Shown: in pieces, positions 8,310-16,905 of the stretch | Position numbering within the stretch: position 1 is the first letter of the stretch | Layout of the letters: each line of letters starts with the position of its first letter | Assembly (NCBI GenBank): GCA_038127535.1 | Contig: JAYPHU010000010.1 | Coordinates: forward strand, 34,518-98,517 | DNA: 64,000 bases | DNA from: JAYPHU01 sp038127535 | GTDB taxonomy: Bacteria; Pseudomonadota; Alphaproteobacteria; Rhodospirillales; UBA2165 | Direction: 5' to 3' | Translations under genes and position numbers: made by a program | Notes under the pieces: generated by a model | Database searches by the model: none | What the model was told of the DNA's origin: nothing | Seen by the model: only the letters and a program-made list of their open reading frames with translations

Positions 8310-10100
8310 TCACTGAGCTATCTCGCCAGCAGTAGTAAATTGCCTAAAATCCGGACAAGTTTCGATAAGCGAATCAAAATCACCCACCGCTGTCACTCGC
8401 CCCTCCTTCATGAAGACCAGGCGGTCGCATTGGCGGACCGTATTTAATCGATGCGCTATAATCAAAACCGTCATGTCACTGGACAACGAATTTATCGATT
8501 TCGTTATTTCCCGTTCTGTCTCGTTATCAAGAGCAGACGTTGCTTCATCGAGAACTAATAACTGTGGATCAATGTAAAGGGCGCGCGCAATGGCTAATCG
8601 TTGGATTTGCCCGGCTGAAAGACCATGACCGCCCTCGCCTATCTGTTCGTCAATTCCGTTTGGCAGGGTTTCAACAACGTCTTCTAGACGGGAGAGATTG
8701 AGAGTTTCGTGGATACGATCATCGTCAATATCCGAGTCGTCAATTCCGAAAGCAATATTTTTCCGGACTGTATCGTTCAACACACGAATGTTTTGAGGGA
8801 CGTAACCAATTCGTTTCTGCCAATTCGACATGTTTTCGGACGGATCAACTCCATCGACCTTTATCGTTCCCGACGTTGGCGTAAGGAGACCCATAATGAT
8901 ATCGACGACCGTAGTTTTGCCCGACCCTGACCGGCCGACGAACCCGATCCGCTCTCCAGGGCGGATGATAAGATCGAATTCATTTATCGCAGCAAGTGAC
9001 GTATTGGGATAGACATAGGACACATTGGCCAAATGTATCTGACTGTCGAACCTAATAACGCGCGCGGTTGTTCGTTGGGGCTGGTCGACCACCACGTTGT
9101 ATTGTTGCAAATCGGCGTACAGCTCGTTGATATAGGCTGTACGATCTCGAAGTGCCGCAATATTCGAGAGAATTCTGTTCAGCGTCGGCATCAACCGGAA
9201 ACAGGCCATGCCGAAGAGACCGAGCACGGACACGGCTTCGCTAGGTGAACGGTTAGATGTTAATGCCAGCGCCGCTACTATCAACGCGACAACCAGAAAC
9301 GATTCCAATCCTAACCGCGGCAAATGTATGGCCGTTGACGTGTTCGTGTAATACCACGCGCGCCAATGGGCGATCTGGCTAAACGAGCGAGAAAACGCCT
9401 CATGGCTATGCGATAACTTAATATGACGTATATTGGCCAACGTCTCCGTAATCAGGCCGATGAGGCTCCCTTCATAGCGCATACCGTCATGTCCCCAGCG
9501 AACAAAAGCCCGGGCGGTCGATTTCTGGAGGAAATAAGAGAAACCAAGCAGTACAGCAGCGGAAACGCTGATTGCAACCGGCTCAACGAGCATCAGAAGC
9601 ACAACGATGCCTGCTAGCATCAGGATGTCCAAAACAATCAATATAACGAAGCGCAGGCCCTCAAAAGCCTGGCCGCAACCGGTCACCAAGTTTCTCAGCA
9701 ACTCCGAATAGGGTCGCCGCAAATGAAATACCAGGGGCTGATGCAGGTAGGTCTTATAAAGTTGCGTCGAGAAATTCGCGCCTTTCAAATACATCACGAT
9801 ATTGACGAGATACACAATCCCCAACTGCAGCAAACTTTTGAAAATAAAAACAGCGATAAAGATTGCGGCAATAACTTTAAGGCCCGCATCCTTGAAAACA
9901 TCGGGTAAATATTGAAAAACCGAAATCGTCGCCCCCACCTCGCCCTCACCCAAGAGCGCAAGGTGGATAACGGGCAATATCAAAGCAATGCTGAACATCT
10001 CGAACAGGGCAAGCGCTAGCATCGGTATCAAAAGCAGACCCAGGTGAACACGATCCGGCAGGCTGACAAACATTGTTAGCTTTTTTAAAAGCTCAATCAT
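8310..10100 (-). CDS. ABC exporter, fused membrane and ATPase domains (MsbA/PglK-like)
   Basis: A 596-residue half-transporter. Residues 1-330 hold about six hydrophobic segments (20-45, 73-104, 150-190, 265-300); residues 350-596 form the ATPase with Walker A GRSGSGKTT (389-397, Lys395), Q-loop PQN near 435, signature LSAGQ (494-498), Walker B LLVLDE (Asp518/Glu519) and H-loop His550. It would work as a homodimer flipping or exporting a lipid or lipid-linked oligosaccharide. Its place inside the glycan locus makes it a candidate flippase, of interest because no Wzx-type flippase is seen in the window. Gaps of about 70 bases on both sides leave room for separate expression. Confidence 0.88.
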   Translation of the reverse strand: MIELLKKLTMFVSLPDRVHLGLLLIPMLALALFEMFSIALILPVIHLALLGEGEVGATISVFQYLPDVFKDAGLKVIAAIFIAVFIFKSLLQLGIVYLVNIVMYLKGANFSTQLYKTYLHQPLVFHLRRPYSELLRNLVTGCGQAFEGLRFVILIVLDILMLAGIVVLLMLVEPVAISVSAAVLLGFSYFLQKSTARAFVRWGHDGMRYEGSLIGLITETLANIRHIKLSHSHEAFSRSFSQIAHWRAWYYTNTSTAIHLPRLGLESFLVVALIVAALALTSNRSPSEAVSVLGLFGMACFRLMPTLNRILSNIAALRDRTAYINELYADLQQYNVVVDQPQRTTARVIRFDSQIHLANVSYVYPNTSLAAINEFDLIIRPGERIGFVGRSGSGKTTVVDIIMGLLTPTSGTIKVDGVDPSENMSNWQKRIGYVPQNIRVLNDTVRKNIAFGIDDSDIDDDRIHETLNLSRLEDVVETLPNGIDEQIGEGGHGLSAGQIQRLAIARALYIDPQLLVLDEATSALDNETEREITKSINSLSSDMTVLIIAHRLNTVRQCDRLVFMKEGRVTAVGDFDSLIETCPDFRQFTTAGEIAQ

Positions 10101-10173
10101 GGAAATCTGTTTCTGATCAAACAGCGGCTCAGGTTTGGATTAAACAAACTGGCCCGGAACAATCGGCTTCCGG

Positions 10174-11370
10174 TCAATCGATTTCCCGAAAGTACGGTAA
10201 AGTAAGTGGGTCACCTGCCAAAACACGGAAGAAAAGTCCGTAATAATATCGAACGCGCCGGATATACGCGTAACCGGCGGCGATAACCGCATGAAATTTC
10301 CCCCTACTCAGACAATTGAATAAATAAACGGGGCTGACGAACCGTAATTCGTAGGTCGTAGGCAAGGGGATCGCAAAAAAGGAAAGAGCTCCGTGAATGA
10401 ATAACGGCCTGTGTTTTCGATCAAAGCCGCAATGATCGAGTCTATTTTTTAATATGAAGTCGAGAACGAATTTTTCCGTCCCGAGAAGTTTCTGCTGCCA
10501 GTTATTGCTTCTAATCCGGCTCGTAAACTCCCGCTCATCCATACCAGGCTCTCCCTGCACGGGAGATAAATTATCGCCCCACCATCTTAGGCCGGCCCAT
10601 GTTGATTTCATTACGCACGGATGAAATTCAACGCCAAGCCAGCAGCAAAGCGATCGCAAGACGGACTCGTTTGACAAATCCTCCATCCGCATAACTCGGA
10701 ACCGGTCGGCAAGCGCAAACAGCGGTGCAGGATCGTCGATCAATCGTTTTAAGGCGAGGCGTGGAAGCGACGGTTCATCGATCAATTTTGCTTCTCGGAG
10801 AACCTGTTCCATTTTGGAAACGTATGCCGCACGTGGATCTCTCGTCGTGGCTATCATTTTGCTTTGCGGAAAATCTTCGAAATACGGGTCCAGCCGGCTG
10901 ATGTCATGGATATGGTGAAAGAATACTTTCTTGATCATCGGATCTTGCCCAAGCGCCAACGCATAGGAAACGTAAACGGCCGATAAAACGTTTTTTCTCG
11001 TTACCGCCCGATTTTTAAAAAGGGCTGCCATATGGCCTTTAAACGCTGGAATATCGATACTAATCGATTGATCCATGCTCTCGCCCAACCGATCCTTCCG
11101 TTCGACGACATCGTATTTCGACCGGAATTTGTCGATATGGCTGCCGATAAATTCTTGGGTGATATCTTCGATATCTAAATATTCGGAGCAGACGGTGCTT
11201 TTAGCGTTCTGCCAAAACTCGTGAAAAAATAAAATCCCATTGAAATTGAATATTTCCGGATGAGAGTCGAGCTGGCTTTGCAATGCGTCGCTCCCGGCCC
11301 GCCCCGTAGCCACCAGCCCGCACCAACCGCAACGATCAACATGAGCCCAGATTTGATCATAGTTTATCAC
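10174..11370 (-). CDS. Sulfotransferase-like protein
   Basis: A 398-residue protein with two features of PAPS-dependent sulfotransferases: an N-terminal phosphosulfate loop-like segment TGRAGSDALQSQLDSHPE (about 22-40) and a 3'-phosphate segment ATTRDPRAAYVSK (about 182-195). It would move sulfate from PAPS to a hydroxyl of the glycan. The GTG start overlaps the TGA of the APS-kinase gene by 4 bases, which couples donor synthesis to use. Sulfotransferases have been reported near methylphosphonate synthase genes in marine archaea, and an MpnS-like gene is three genes upstream here. The acceptor is unknown. Confidence 0.72.
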   Translation of the reverse strand: MINYDQIWAHVDRCGWCGLVATGRAGSDALQSQLDSHPEIFNFNGILFFHEFWQNAKSTVCSEYLDIEDITQEFIGSHIDKFRSKYDVVERKDRLGESMDQSISIDIPAFKGHMAALFKNRAVTRKNVLSAVYVSYALALGQDPMIKKVFFHHIHDISRLDPYFEDFPQSKMIATTRDPRAAYVSKMEQVLREAKLIDEPSLPRLALKRLIDDPAPLFALADRFRVMRMEDLSNESVLRSLCCWLGVEFHPCVMKSTWAGLRWWGDNLSPVQGEPGMDEREFTSRIRSNNWQQKLLGTEKFVLDFILKNRLDHCGFDRKHRPLFIHGALSFFAIPLPTTYELRFVSPVYLFNCLSRGKFHAVIAAGYAYIRRVRYYYGLFFRVLAGDPLTLPYFREID

Positions 11371-11915
11371 TCGCCACCGGCCTCCACGGTGAAATCTGGA
11401 AGCGCCACCCTTAACCGCGGCACGGCCATTGCCACCTCCCGAGCCATTTCCACCGGCGAACGCCGATTATCCGCGTCCAAAACCATGTCTGGGTTGACCG
11501 GCTCATGCCACTCGATATCCATGCCCACGACATTGCCCATTTTCCCATCCCGAGCCTGCGCGTAGAGAGCCTTGGTATCCCGCGCTATCACGGTATCCAG
11601 AGAAGCGTGAAGATAGACTTCGAAGTAGTCGTCTAGATTGGTCCTGTTCCAGTCCAATAAATCGGCATTGCCGTATAGGACGGCAACAATAACGACCAAC
11701 CCCTGCTCCGCCAGAACCTTCGACATGGCCTGTAAGCGCCCAACCTGCAAAATCCGATCCGTTTCGGAATAGCCGAGGTTATGCCCAAAGGCAGCCCGAA
11801 CGATATCGCCGTCCAGAATGACGAGTTCAGGAAGCCGAGGCTTTAAGAGATCTCGCAACGCCGAACACAGCGTCGTTTTACCGGCCCCGGAAAGGCCCGT
11901 GATCCATACAATCAT
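11367..11915 (-). CDS. cysC: Adenylylsulfate (APS) kinase
   Basis: A 182-residue kinase that phosphorylates APS to PAPS, the donor for sulfotransferases. Seen: P-loop GLSGAGKTTL (7-16), LDGDIVR (about 34-41) for APS binding, and FGHNLGYSETDR typical of the family. It ends with a 4-base GTGA overlap with the sulfotransferase gene. No ATP sulfurylase is visible, so APS must come from elsewhere in the genome. CysC-like kinases occasionally phosphorylate other small molecules in specialised loci; the adjacent sulfotransferase makes the standard role most likely. Confidence 0.88.
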   Translation of the reverse strand: MIVWITGLSGAGKTTLCSALRDLLKPRLPELVILDGDIVRAAFGHNLGYSETDRILQVGRLQAMSKVLAEQGLVVIVAVLYGNADLLDWNRTNLDDYFEVYLHASLDTVIARDTKALYAQARDGKMGNVVGMDIEWHEPVNPDMVLDADNRRSPVEMAREVAMAVPRLRVALPDFTVEAGGE

Positions 11916-11946
11916 TTTGTGTCGAAATGTCCTGTGATTTAATTTT

Positions 11947-13128
11947 TTAAACGAGTGTTTTACGGGTTACCGCATCAGGCGACGACGAAGACGTCTGGGT
12001 TTCAAAGGATTCAAAGCTTTTGCGGGCAAGGTCACGAGCAGCCGGCCCATCGATACTCCGGATATTGTTGGCTGCACGCGCCCGGGTTATCAGCCCGTCA
12101 CCCATTTCGGCAATATCTTCCGAACGCAGATACGGGGATATATACTTGCCAAGGTCCAATCCCCTCAACCATCTATCTAATAGATCGGGAAATTCCTGTG
12201 TTTGGGCGCCAAAGGCATCCGCAGCGATCGCCACGCGGTCCGCATCTTCGTCCATATTAAAACGCGCGACTTCCGGTAACGTGAAGCTGCAGGCGAACCC
12301 ATGCGGCATATCGTATCGCGCCGTAAACGGATAGGACAATGAATGGGCAAGCGCTGTCTGGGTTGTGCCCATGGCCAAGCCACTCAAAACCGCAGCCGTT
12401 TGCATTTGCCGGCGCGATTCCACATTTTCGGCATCTTTCATGACTATCGGCAAGTGGACCTTAATAATCTGGATGGCGTTAGCAGCAATCTGATCCGACA
12501 AATCCGTTTGATTGCGGTTCCAGATGGATTCAAGAGCATGTGATAATGCGTCCAGCCCGCTCGCCAACGTAACGTCCGGGGGCATGGATAGGCATAGCGC
12601 TGCATCGAGAACTGCGGCCATAGGAAATAGTTTCGGATGCGTAAAAGAAAACTTAACCTGATCGTCGCCCCAAACGGTCGCCCACTGAGTAACTTCCGAT
12701 CCGGTGCCGGAGGTTGTAGGGACGGCAATAACCGGTAACGGCTCAAAGTCGGGGGGCAGGTTCTCACCGTCTCTCAAATGACTCGTCATTACCTCGTCAT
12801 TTTTCCCCAGACCACAATATCCCGCGATCGATTTTGCACAATCGATAACCGACCCGCCTCCCAGGGCAACAATAATTTCGGCGTCACCGGTCAGCTTATC
12901 GGCCAAACCGACGACATCGGAAACCTTCGGGTTTTCGGGTATCGTTTCAATACACGCAACCGGTTCTCCGGCAAATCGGTATACCGATTCCAGCGCCCCG
13001 CGTGCGCGCCATCCTCTGCTGGTCGCAATCGCCCAGGACCGGCCTGAAATGAGCTGGCCAATCGCCTCCCCGTAGGCCTGCGTATAATATACGCGCGTCG
13101 GGCTGTAATAAGGACGGTTCAGAACCAT
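11947..13128 (-). CDS. Iron-containing alcohol dehydrogenase, candidate phosphonoacetaldehyde reductase
   Basis: A 393-residue group III alcohol dehydrogenase. Seen: NAD-binding GGGSVID (90-96), TTSGTGSE (138-145), and the full metal set Asp193, His197, His262 and His276. In phosphonate pathways a member of this family (PhpC/FomC type) reduces phosphonoacetaldehyde to 2-hydroxyethylphosphonate, the substrate of the HEPD/MPnS dioxygenases. The 10-base overlap with the MPnS-like gene directly upstream makes that role likely, although alternative aldehydes are possible. The ATG at 13128 lies inside the end of the preceding gene. Confidence 0.78.
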   Translation of the reverse strand: MVLNRPYYSPTRVYYTQAYGEAIGQLISGRSWAIATSRGWRARGALESVYRFAGEPVACIETIPENPKVSDVVGLADKLTGDAEIIVALGGGSVIDCAKSIAGYCGLGKNDEVMTSHLRDGENLPPDFEPLPVIAVPTTSGTGSEVTQWATVWGDDQVKFSFTHPKLFPMAAVLDAALCLSMPPDVTLASGLDALSHALESIWNRNQTDLSDQIAANAIQIIKVHLPIVMKDAENVESRRQMQTAAVLSGLAMGTTQTALAHSLSYPFTARYDMPHGFACSFTLPEVARFNMDEDADRVAIAADAFGAQTQEFPDLLDRWLRGLDLGKYISPYLRSEDIAEMGDGLITRARAANNIRSIDGPAARDLARKSFESFETQTSSSSPDAVTRKTLV

Positions 13129-14480
13129 TGGGACGTTTCTTCGATTGCGCGTTTTTTCCCGCTCGGCGCGAACGAGGCAAATTCGTCGAGGACGGAATCA
13201 GTGAAAGCTCCCGGTACGCGAATCATCGCCAGTTTGCCGTCTTCCGCACCCGTAACTCTCTCGAAGCGATGGGTAACCAATGGGAGCACATAGGCCGAAT
13301 CTCCTGGCTGCAAGGTCCGGCGCTGGTCGTCCGCCCAAACCAGATCAACCGGCGCATCGCCATAATTATAGATATATTCGTGCAGCGCATGATACATATC
13401 ACCCCCCGGTCCACCGAGAACGGCAACGTCAAAGCCTTTGAGCAATGGTTGATGCGAACAGCGGGCAAGCTCAACCAATTGATAGGCCGGTTGATTTCCA
13501 TCAGGATATCCGCGCCCTGGGGTGGTGCTTAGTTTGCGCACCACAACGCGTCTCTCGGATGGAACGGAATCGGCCATGAGATCGGCCGGTCGAACGTTCA
13601 GCAGCTGCGCCACAGACTGTACCTCGTCCCATGTCGGCACTTCACCATCGAGAAGGGCCTGGGCGCGAGGTGCCTCGCACCCGTTTTCGATCATGCGTGA
13701 AACGAAACTCGGGACGGTCATGCTCTCGGCGGCCAACTGACGCTTCATCCTAAGGGCGAACGGCGCATCGACGTCTAAATTTCCGGCATGATCCATGAGT
13801 GACTGACCATCGACCGAGGCGAATTCACGATAGGCACGGCGAACCTCCCCGCCATAGGTGATGGCGATGATCAAGCCCCTTGTCTCCGAATCCCGGCTGG
13901 TGAAACTATGAGGAACAAACGGCGTGATATAGTTCGAATCGCCGGTATTCATTTCTTCGCAATAACGGCGTCCATCGATTTCCCAGTAAAAATTCACGGG
14001 GCCGATGAAAAAGGTCGTTTGGTGCATAAAATGTCCCTTGTTATAGGCGACATCAGGGTTTTCGGGATCGGCGTTGTCGACATAGCGTATTTCGGCGATC
14101 CACTCCGGCTTAAAGGGCGCAAGCTGGCTCATGGCCGTATCGCGGTATTCATAGTAGGGAGATGTCGATCCGGTACGATCGACCCTGTCGAAAATACGCG
14201 AAGACCGGCGGGATTGTTCGGCGGTCATGACCAGAACACCGTTGTCGGTGTCGTCGCTGTCCAGCCAAATATCGGCAAGCGAAATCGGATAAACTTCGGC
14301 CATAGTTTTCATAACGTTCTCGGCGGTCGTCAAATCCGTCTGTCCGGCAATCGTGGATTCGATAATTTCCAATGGGATGCCGATATCCTGCGCGAGCGCT
14401 GACGGAGTGCGTTTAAGATCGTTTGCCTCACTTAGTATACGTGCGCCCAGTTTTTGCAGAAACTGACCCTGTTTGGTCAT
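13119..14480 (-). CDS. mpnS: Methylphosphonate synthase-like non-heme iron dioxygenase
   Basis: A 453-residue protein with the repeated HTH-cupin layout of 2-hydroxyethylphosphonate dioxygenase (HEPD) and methylphosphonate synthase (MPnS): HTH (about 12-72), cupin (about 140-210), HTH (about 245-302), cupin (about 345-425). Known: MPnS uses O2 to cleave 2-hydroxyethylphosphonate to methylphosphonate and binds iron with two His and one Gln, while HEPD uses two His and Glu. Seen: GHFMHQ with His150 and Gln154, then PFVPHS with His191, spaced as in the MPnS triad; Lys23 in the first HTH lies where HEPD has its substrate lysine (Lys16). It overlaps both neighbours. HEPD activity or a related reaction remains possible. 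Confidence 0.8.
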   Translation of the reverse strand: MTKQGQFLQKLGARILSEANDLKRTPSALAQDIGIPLEIIESTIAGQTDLTTAENVMKTMAEVYPISLADIWLDSDDTDNGVLVMTAEQSRRSSRIFDRVDRTGSTSPYYEYRDTAMSQLAPFKPEWIAEIRYVDNADPENPDVAYNKGHFMHQTTFFIGPVNFYWEIDGRRYCEEMNTGDSNYITPFVPHSFTSRDSETRGLIIAITYGGEVRRAYREFASVDGQSLMDHAGNLDVDAPFALRMKRQLAAESMTVPSFVSRMIENGCEAPRAQALLDGEVPTWDEVQSVAQLLNVRPADLMADSVPSERRVVVRKLSTTPGRGYPDGNQPAYQLVELARCSHQPLLKGFDVAVLGGPGGDMYHALHEYIYNYGDAPVDLVWADDQRRTLQPGDSAYVLPLVTHRFERVTGAEDGKLAMIRVPGAFTDSVLDEFASFAPSGKKRAIEETSQWF

Positions 14481-15283
14481 ATGGATTCCTCGTTCAGAGA
14501 TTGAAGGGTGCTCAACCGTTGGCGGTCGGCAATAGTGTTCAATCGATTATAATCTTGGAGCGTGTCGAGTTCGGCCCACCCACGTTCGACCAACGCCGCG
14601 TCGATGCGGTGCCCCCTGTCGACAAGCTCCTGGAACATATCCGTTATGTAGGCGATACGCCAAGCACGAGCCCGTTGAAACGGTTCTTCGGGGTCAAGCC
14701 GTTTGTCTAGTTCGTCAAACGTCTCCCGCATGAGCGTAGTTCCGTCCGCGCTCATACGCCATAAACCAAGGAATTCACCTTGTTCTTCTATCTTTTCCTG
14801 CGGCTCCTTCAGCCCTTTTCCAAATCTATGCAATCTGCCGTCGGCGTCGAAGTGGGCGTTCTCGGCTTCTTCGGGGGGATGTTCCGAACGGCCGATATAA
14901 TAATCTTTCCAATCCGTATCGACCGCCGCGACGATGTCGCCGCCGGTGTTTACAAGCGCTGTGTAGATGCCGGGTTCGACCCAAATATCCGAATAGGTAC
15001 AAATCAACGGCCCGTCGAGTGCATCCCGGGCACACATCAATGAATGCAGGATATTATTGTTTTCGTAGTTGTTATTCCGGACGAAGCGGACGCTATCTGT
15101 TTGGACGGCCTCGCTCATATGGCCGACGATAACGATAATTTCATCGCAACCGGCGGCACGAAGATTATCTTTCGCGCTTTCAATCAGGGGGCGCCCGCCG
15201 ACCGGTAACATGCATTTAGGGCGCACTATTGTCAGTGGACGCATACGCATCCCCATCCCCGCCGCGATAATTACCCCTTTCAT
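14477..15283 (-). CDS. Nucleotidyltransferase, candidate phosphonate or sugar cytidylyltransferase
   Basis: A 268-residue NTP-transferase. Seen: the signature AAGMGMRMRPLT followed by PKCMLPVGG (about 7-30; Arg13 and Lys23 bind the NTP and phosphate in the family) and a TYSDIWV segment near residue 95 with the metal-binding Asp. Its size and sequence type match LicC/PntC-like enzymes that make CDP-choline or CMP-aminoethylphosphonate. It is coupled by 4-base ATGA overlaps to both the MPnS-like gene and the FkbM gene, so it may activate a phosphonate for transfer to glycan (inference); a sugar-1-phosphate substrate is the alternative. Confidence 0.75.
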   Translation of the reverse strand: MKGVIIAAGMGMRMRPLTIVRPKCMLPVGGRPLIESAKDNLRAAGCDEIIVIVGHMSEAVQTDSVRFVRNNNYENNNILHSLMCARDALDGPLICTYSDIWVEPGIYTALVNTGGDIVAAVDTDWKDYYIGRSEHPPEEAENAHFDADGRLHRFGKGLKEPQEKIEEQGEFLGLWRMSADGTTLMRETFDELDKRLDPEEPFQRARAWRIAYITDMFQELVDRGHRIDAALVERGWAELDTLQDYNRLNTIADRQRLSTLQSLNEESI

Positions 15284-16179
15284 TGTTTCGGTCTTCTTTC
15301 AAAAAAATTGTTGGTATCGATTGTTTCGGTGTCAGGCTCCCCGCCGGACGTCGAAACCCGGAGCTTCAAGTCAAAACCGGCATCAACCATCTCTTGCGTG
15401 ATGAATTCGAAGTTTTGCCGGTTTGCCGTCGTATTAGTCGGCGGCAATTCAATCATCACTGTCTTCAAACGTGTGTCCCGAAGCGTCGTCTGGGCTCCTC
15501 TGATTACCCTCTCCTGAATACCGTCGATATCCACTTTCATGTGGGTTGGAAATGGCACATCAAACGTTTCCAGGAAAGAATCGATCGAAAACCCGATGGC
15601 CGGAAATTGCTTCACCGCATCGACGGGACTCCCGTGATTGTCGAGCGTTTGACCGAACACCCCACCGGCACCGCCGGCCATATCACCCTCCACCGGAACG
15701 GAAAGGGGAGAAACCTCTGTCTTGTCTGACAACGCTAAACAGAATGGCCAAACGCGGTCGGCTAGACCATTCAAGTGGATCGTCTCGACTATATTGGCAT
15801 GATTCTGAGGCAACGGATCGAATGCCAGAACGCTCGCGTCCGACTTGACGGCCGCATAAAGGCTAAAAATTCCGATATTAGATCCGATGTCCCAGAAGTT
15901 GTCGGCCTTCGCGAAACCGGCGATCCACCGCAGTGTATCGGGCTCCCTCTCGAGCATCCTCTCAACGCGGATTCGAACCAAATCGCTGTCGATACGAAAT
16001 TTGATTTCATCGCCACCTATGTCGACGGAATAACTGCGATCGAAACGGTCGAGAGAGACAGCTAGTAACTTGAAGTAAAAAGCCGGAGAAACTGACCGGG
16101 CCAAGGTTTCAAACGAATTTATTAAAAGATTGAATGACCGGTGGGCAATCGAGGAGTTCAAATCGTTAGGTCGTGGCAT
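15280..16179 (-). CDS. FkbM-family methyltransferase
   Basis: A SAM-dependent O-methyltransferase of the FkbM type, often found modifying sugars in polysaccharide loci. Seen: SAM motif DIGSNIG at 97-103, an acidic residue in LAFDPLPQN, and MKVDIDGIQERVI, the family's conserved KxDxxG block. I start it at the ATG at 16177-16179 because GAGAAGG sits just upstream and the next gene stops 10 bases before it; a longer frame to 16278 would overlap that gene by about 90 bases. The product is then 299 residues. It overlaps the nucleotidyltransferase gene by 4 bases. Confidence 0.82.
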   Translation of the reverse strand: MPRPNDLNSSIAHRSFNLLINSFETLARSVSPAFYFKLLAVSLDRFDRSYSVDIGGDEIKFRIDSDLVRIRVERMLEREPDTLRWIAGFAKADNFWDIGSNIGIFSLYAAVKSDASVLAFDPLPQNHANIVETIHLNGLADRVWPFCLALSDKTEVSPLSVPVEGDMAGGAGGVFGQTLDNHGSPVDAVKQFPAIGFSIDSFLETFDVPFPTHMKVDIDGIQERVIRGAQTTLRDTRLKTVMIELPPTNTTANRQNFEFITQEMVDAGFDLKLRVSTSGGEPDTETIDTNNFFERRPKQ

Positions 16180-16189
16180 GGGGCCTTCT

Positions 16190-16903
16190 CTATTCTCCAC
16201 CCGCGATCGTAACCGTTTGGCCGGTGACATAGGTATTGTCTTCCGAACCGTACCAATAGACAAAATTCGCAATTTCACCGGGCAGTGCCATTCGCCCCAT
16301 CGGTATCATCGAAACGCGTGCCGACATATCTTTCCCTGAATCTCGATCATGGATTCGTGTTTCGGTAACGCCAACCCTAACGGTATTGATCAGGACGTTG
16401 CTGGCTGCCCATTTCCTATAGTCGGACGGCAAAAATTCTAGTGCATGCTTGGTCAGGGAGTATCCAAATGTCGATGATCCTCCGCCAAATTTCGCCCCGA
16501 TACTGCTGAGGTTAATTATCCTGCCCCACCCGCGCTCAACCATCGGCGGCACGGCCATCCGAGTTATGAGAACCGCCGGCACAACGTTGACTGCAAATAA
16601 GTGCATTAGATCCTGTGGCTGAATATCGGCGAACGGCTTCGCCTGCAACTCAGCGGCCGCATTGATTACGCAGTCGCTTTCCTCAATCGCGGATCTAATG
16701 TCACTGAGTTTCGATTCCAGCGCGGCATGATTCGAAAAATCAATTTGGACCGGCGTTACTCTGTCCGACGATTCCGTCAAACGCCAAAACGAATTTTGCC
16801 CTCTATTGTAATGGGCGAGAACCTGCCAACCCTTTTCGAGATAAAGCCGGCAAAGTTCGATCCCGATATCCGAACTGGCCCCGGTTATAAAAACTTGGCG
16901 CAT
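16190..16903 (-). CDS. Short-chain dehydrogenase/reductase
   Basis: A 237-residue classical SDR. Seen: TGASSDIG (7-14) for NAD(P) binding, the NAA motif (INAAAEL, about 80-86), and catalytic Ser134, Tyr148 and Lys152 in the YSLTK segment; the C-terminal TGQTVTIAGGE is typical of FabG-like enzymes. The substrate is unknown; in this context it may reduce a keto-sugar or a small carbonyl precursor. It lies 2 bases after the radical SAM gene and 10 bases before the FkbM gene, inside a tight run of genes. Confidence 0.85.
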   Translation of the reverse strand: MRQVFITGASSDIGIELCRLYLEKGWQVLAHYNRGQNSFWRLTESSDRVTPVQIDFSNHAALESKLSDIRSAIEESDCVINAAAELQAKPFADIQPQDLMHLFAVNVVPAVLITRMAVPPMVERGWGRIINLSSIGAKFGGGSSTFGYSLTKHALEFLPSDYRKWAASNVLINTVRVGVTETRIHDRDSGKDMSARVSMIPMGRMALPGEIANFVYWYGSEDNTYVTGQTVTIAGGE

Positions 16904-16905
16904 CG

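Noticed and set aside
13119..14480. MPnS-like protein as a cupin-type transcription regulator
   Set aside because: The HTH-plus-cupin pattern is repeated twice and iron ligands are present, as in HEPD/MPnS enzymes; simple regulators have one HTH and one cupin.
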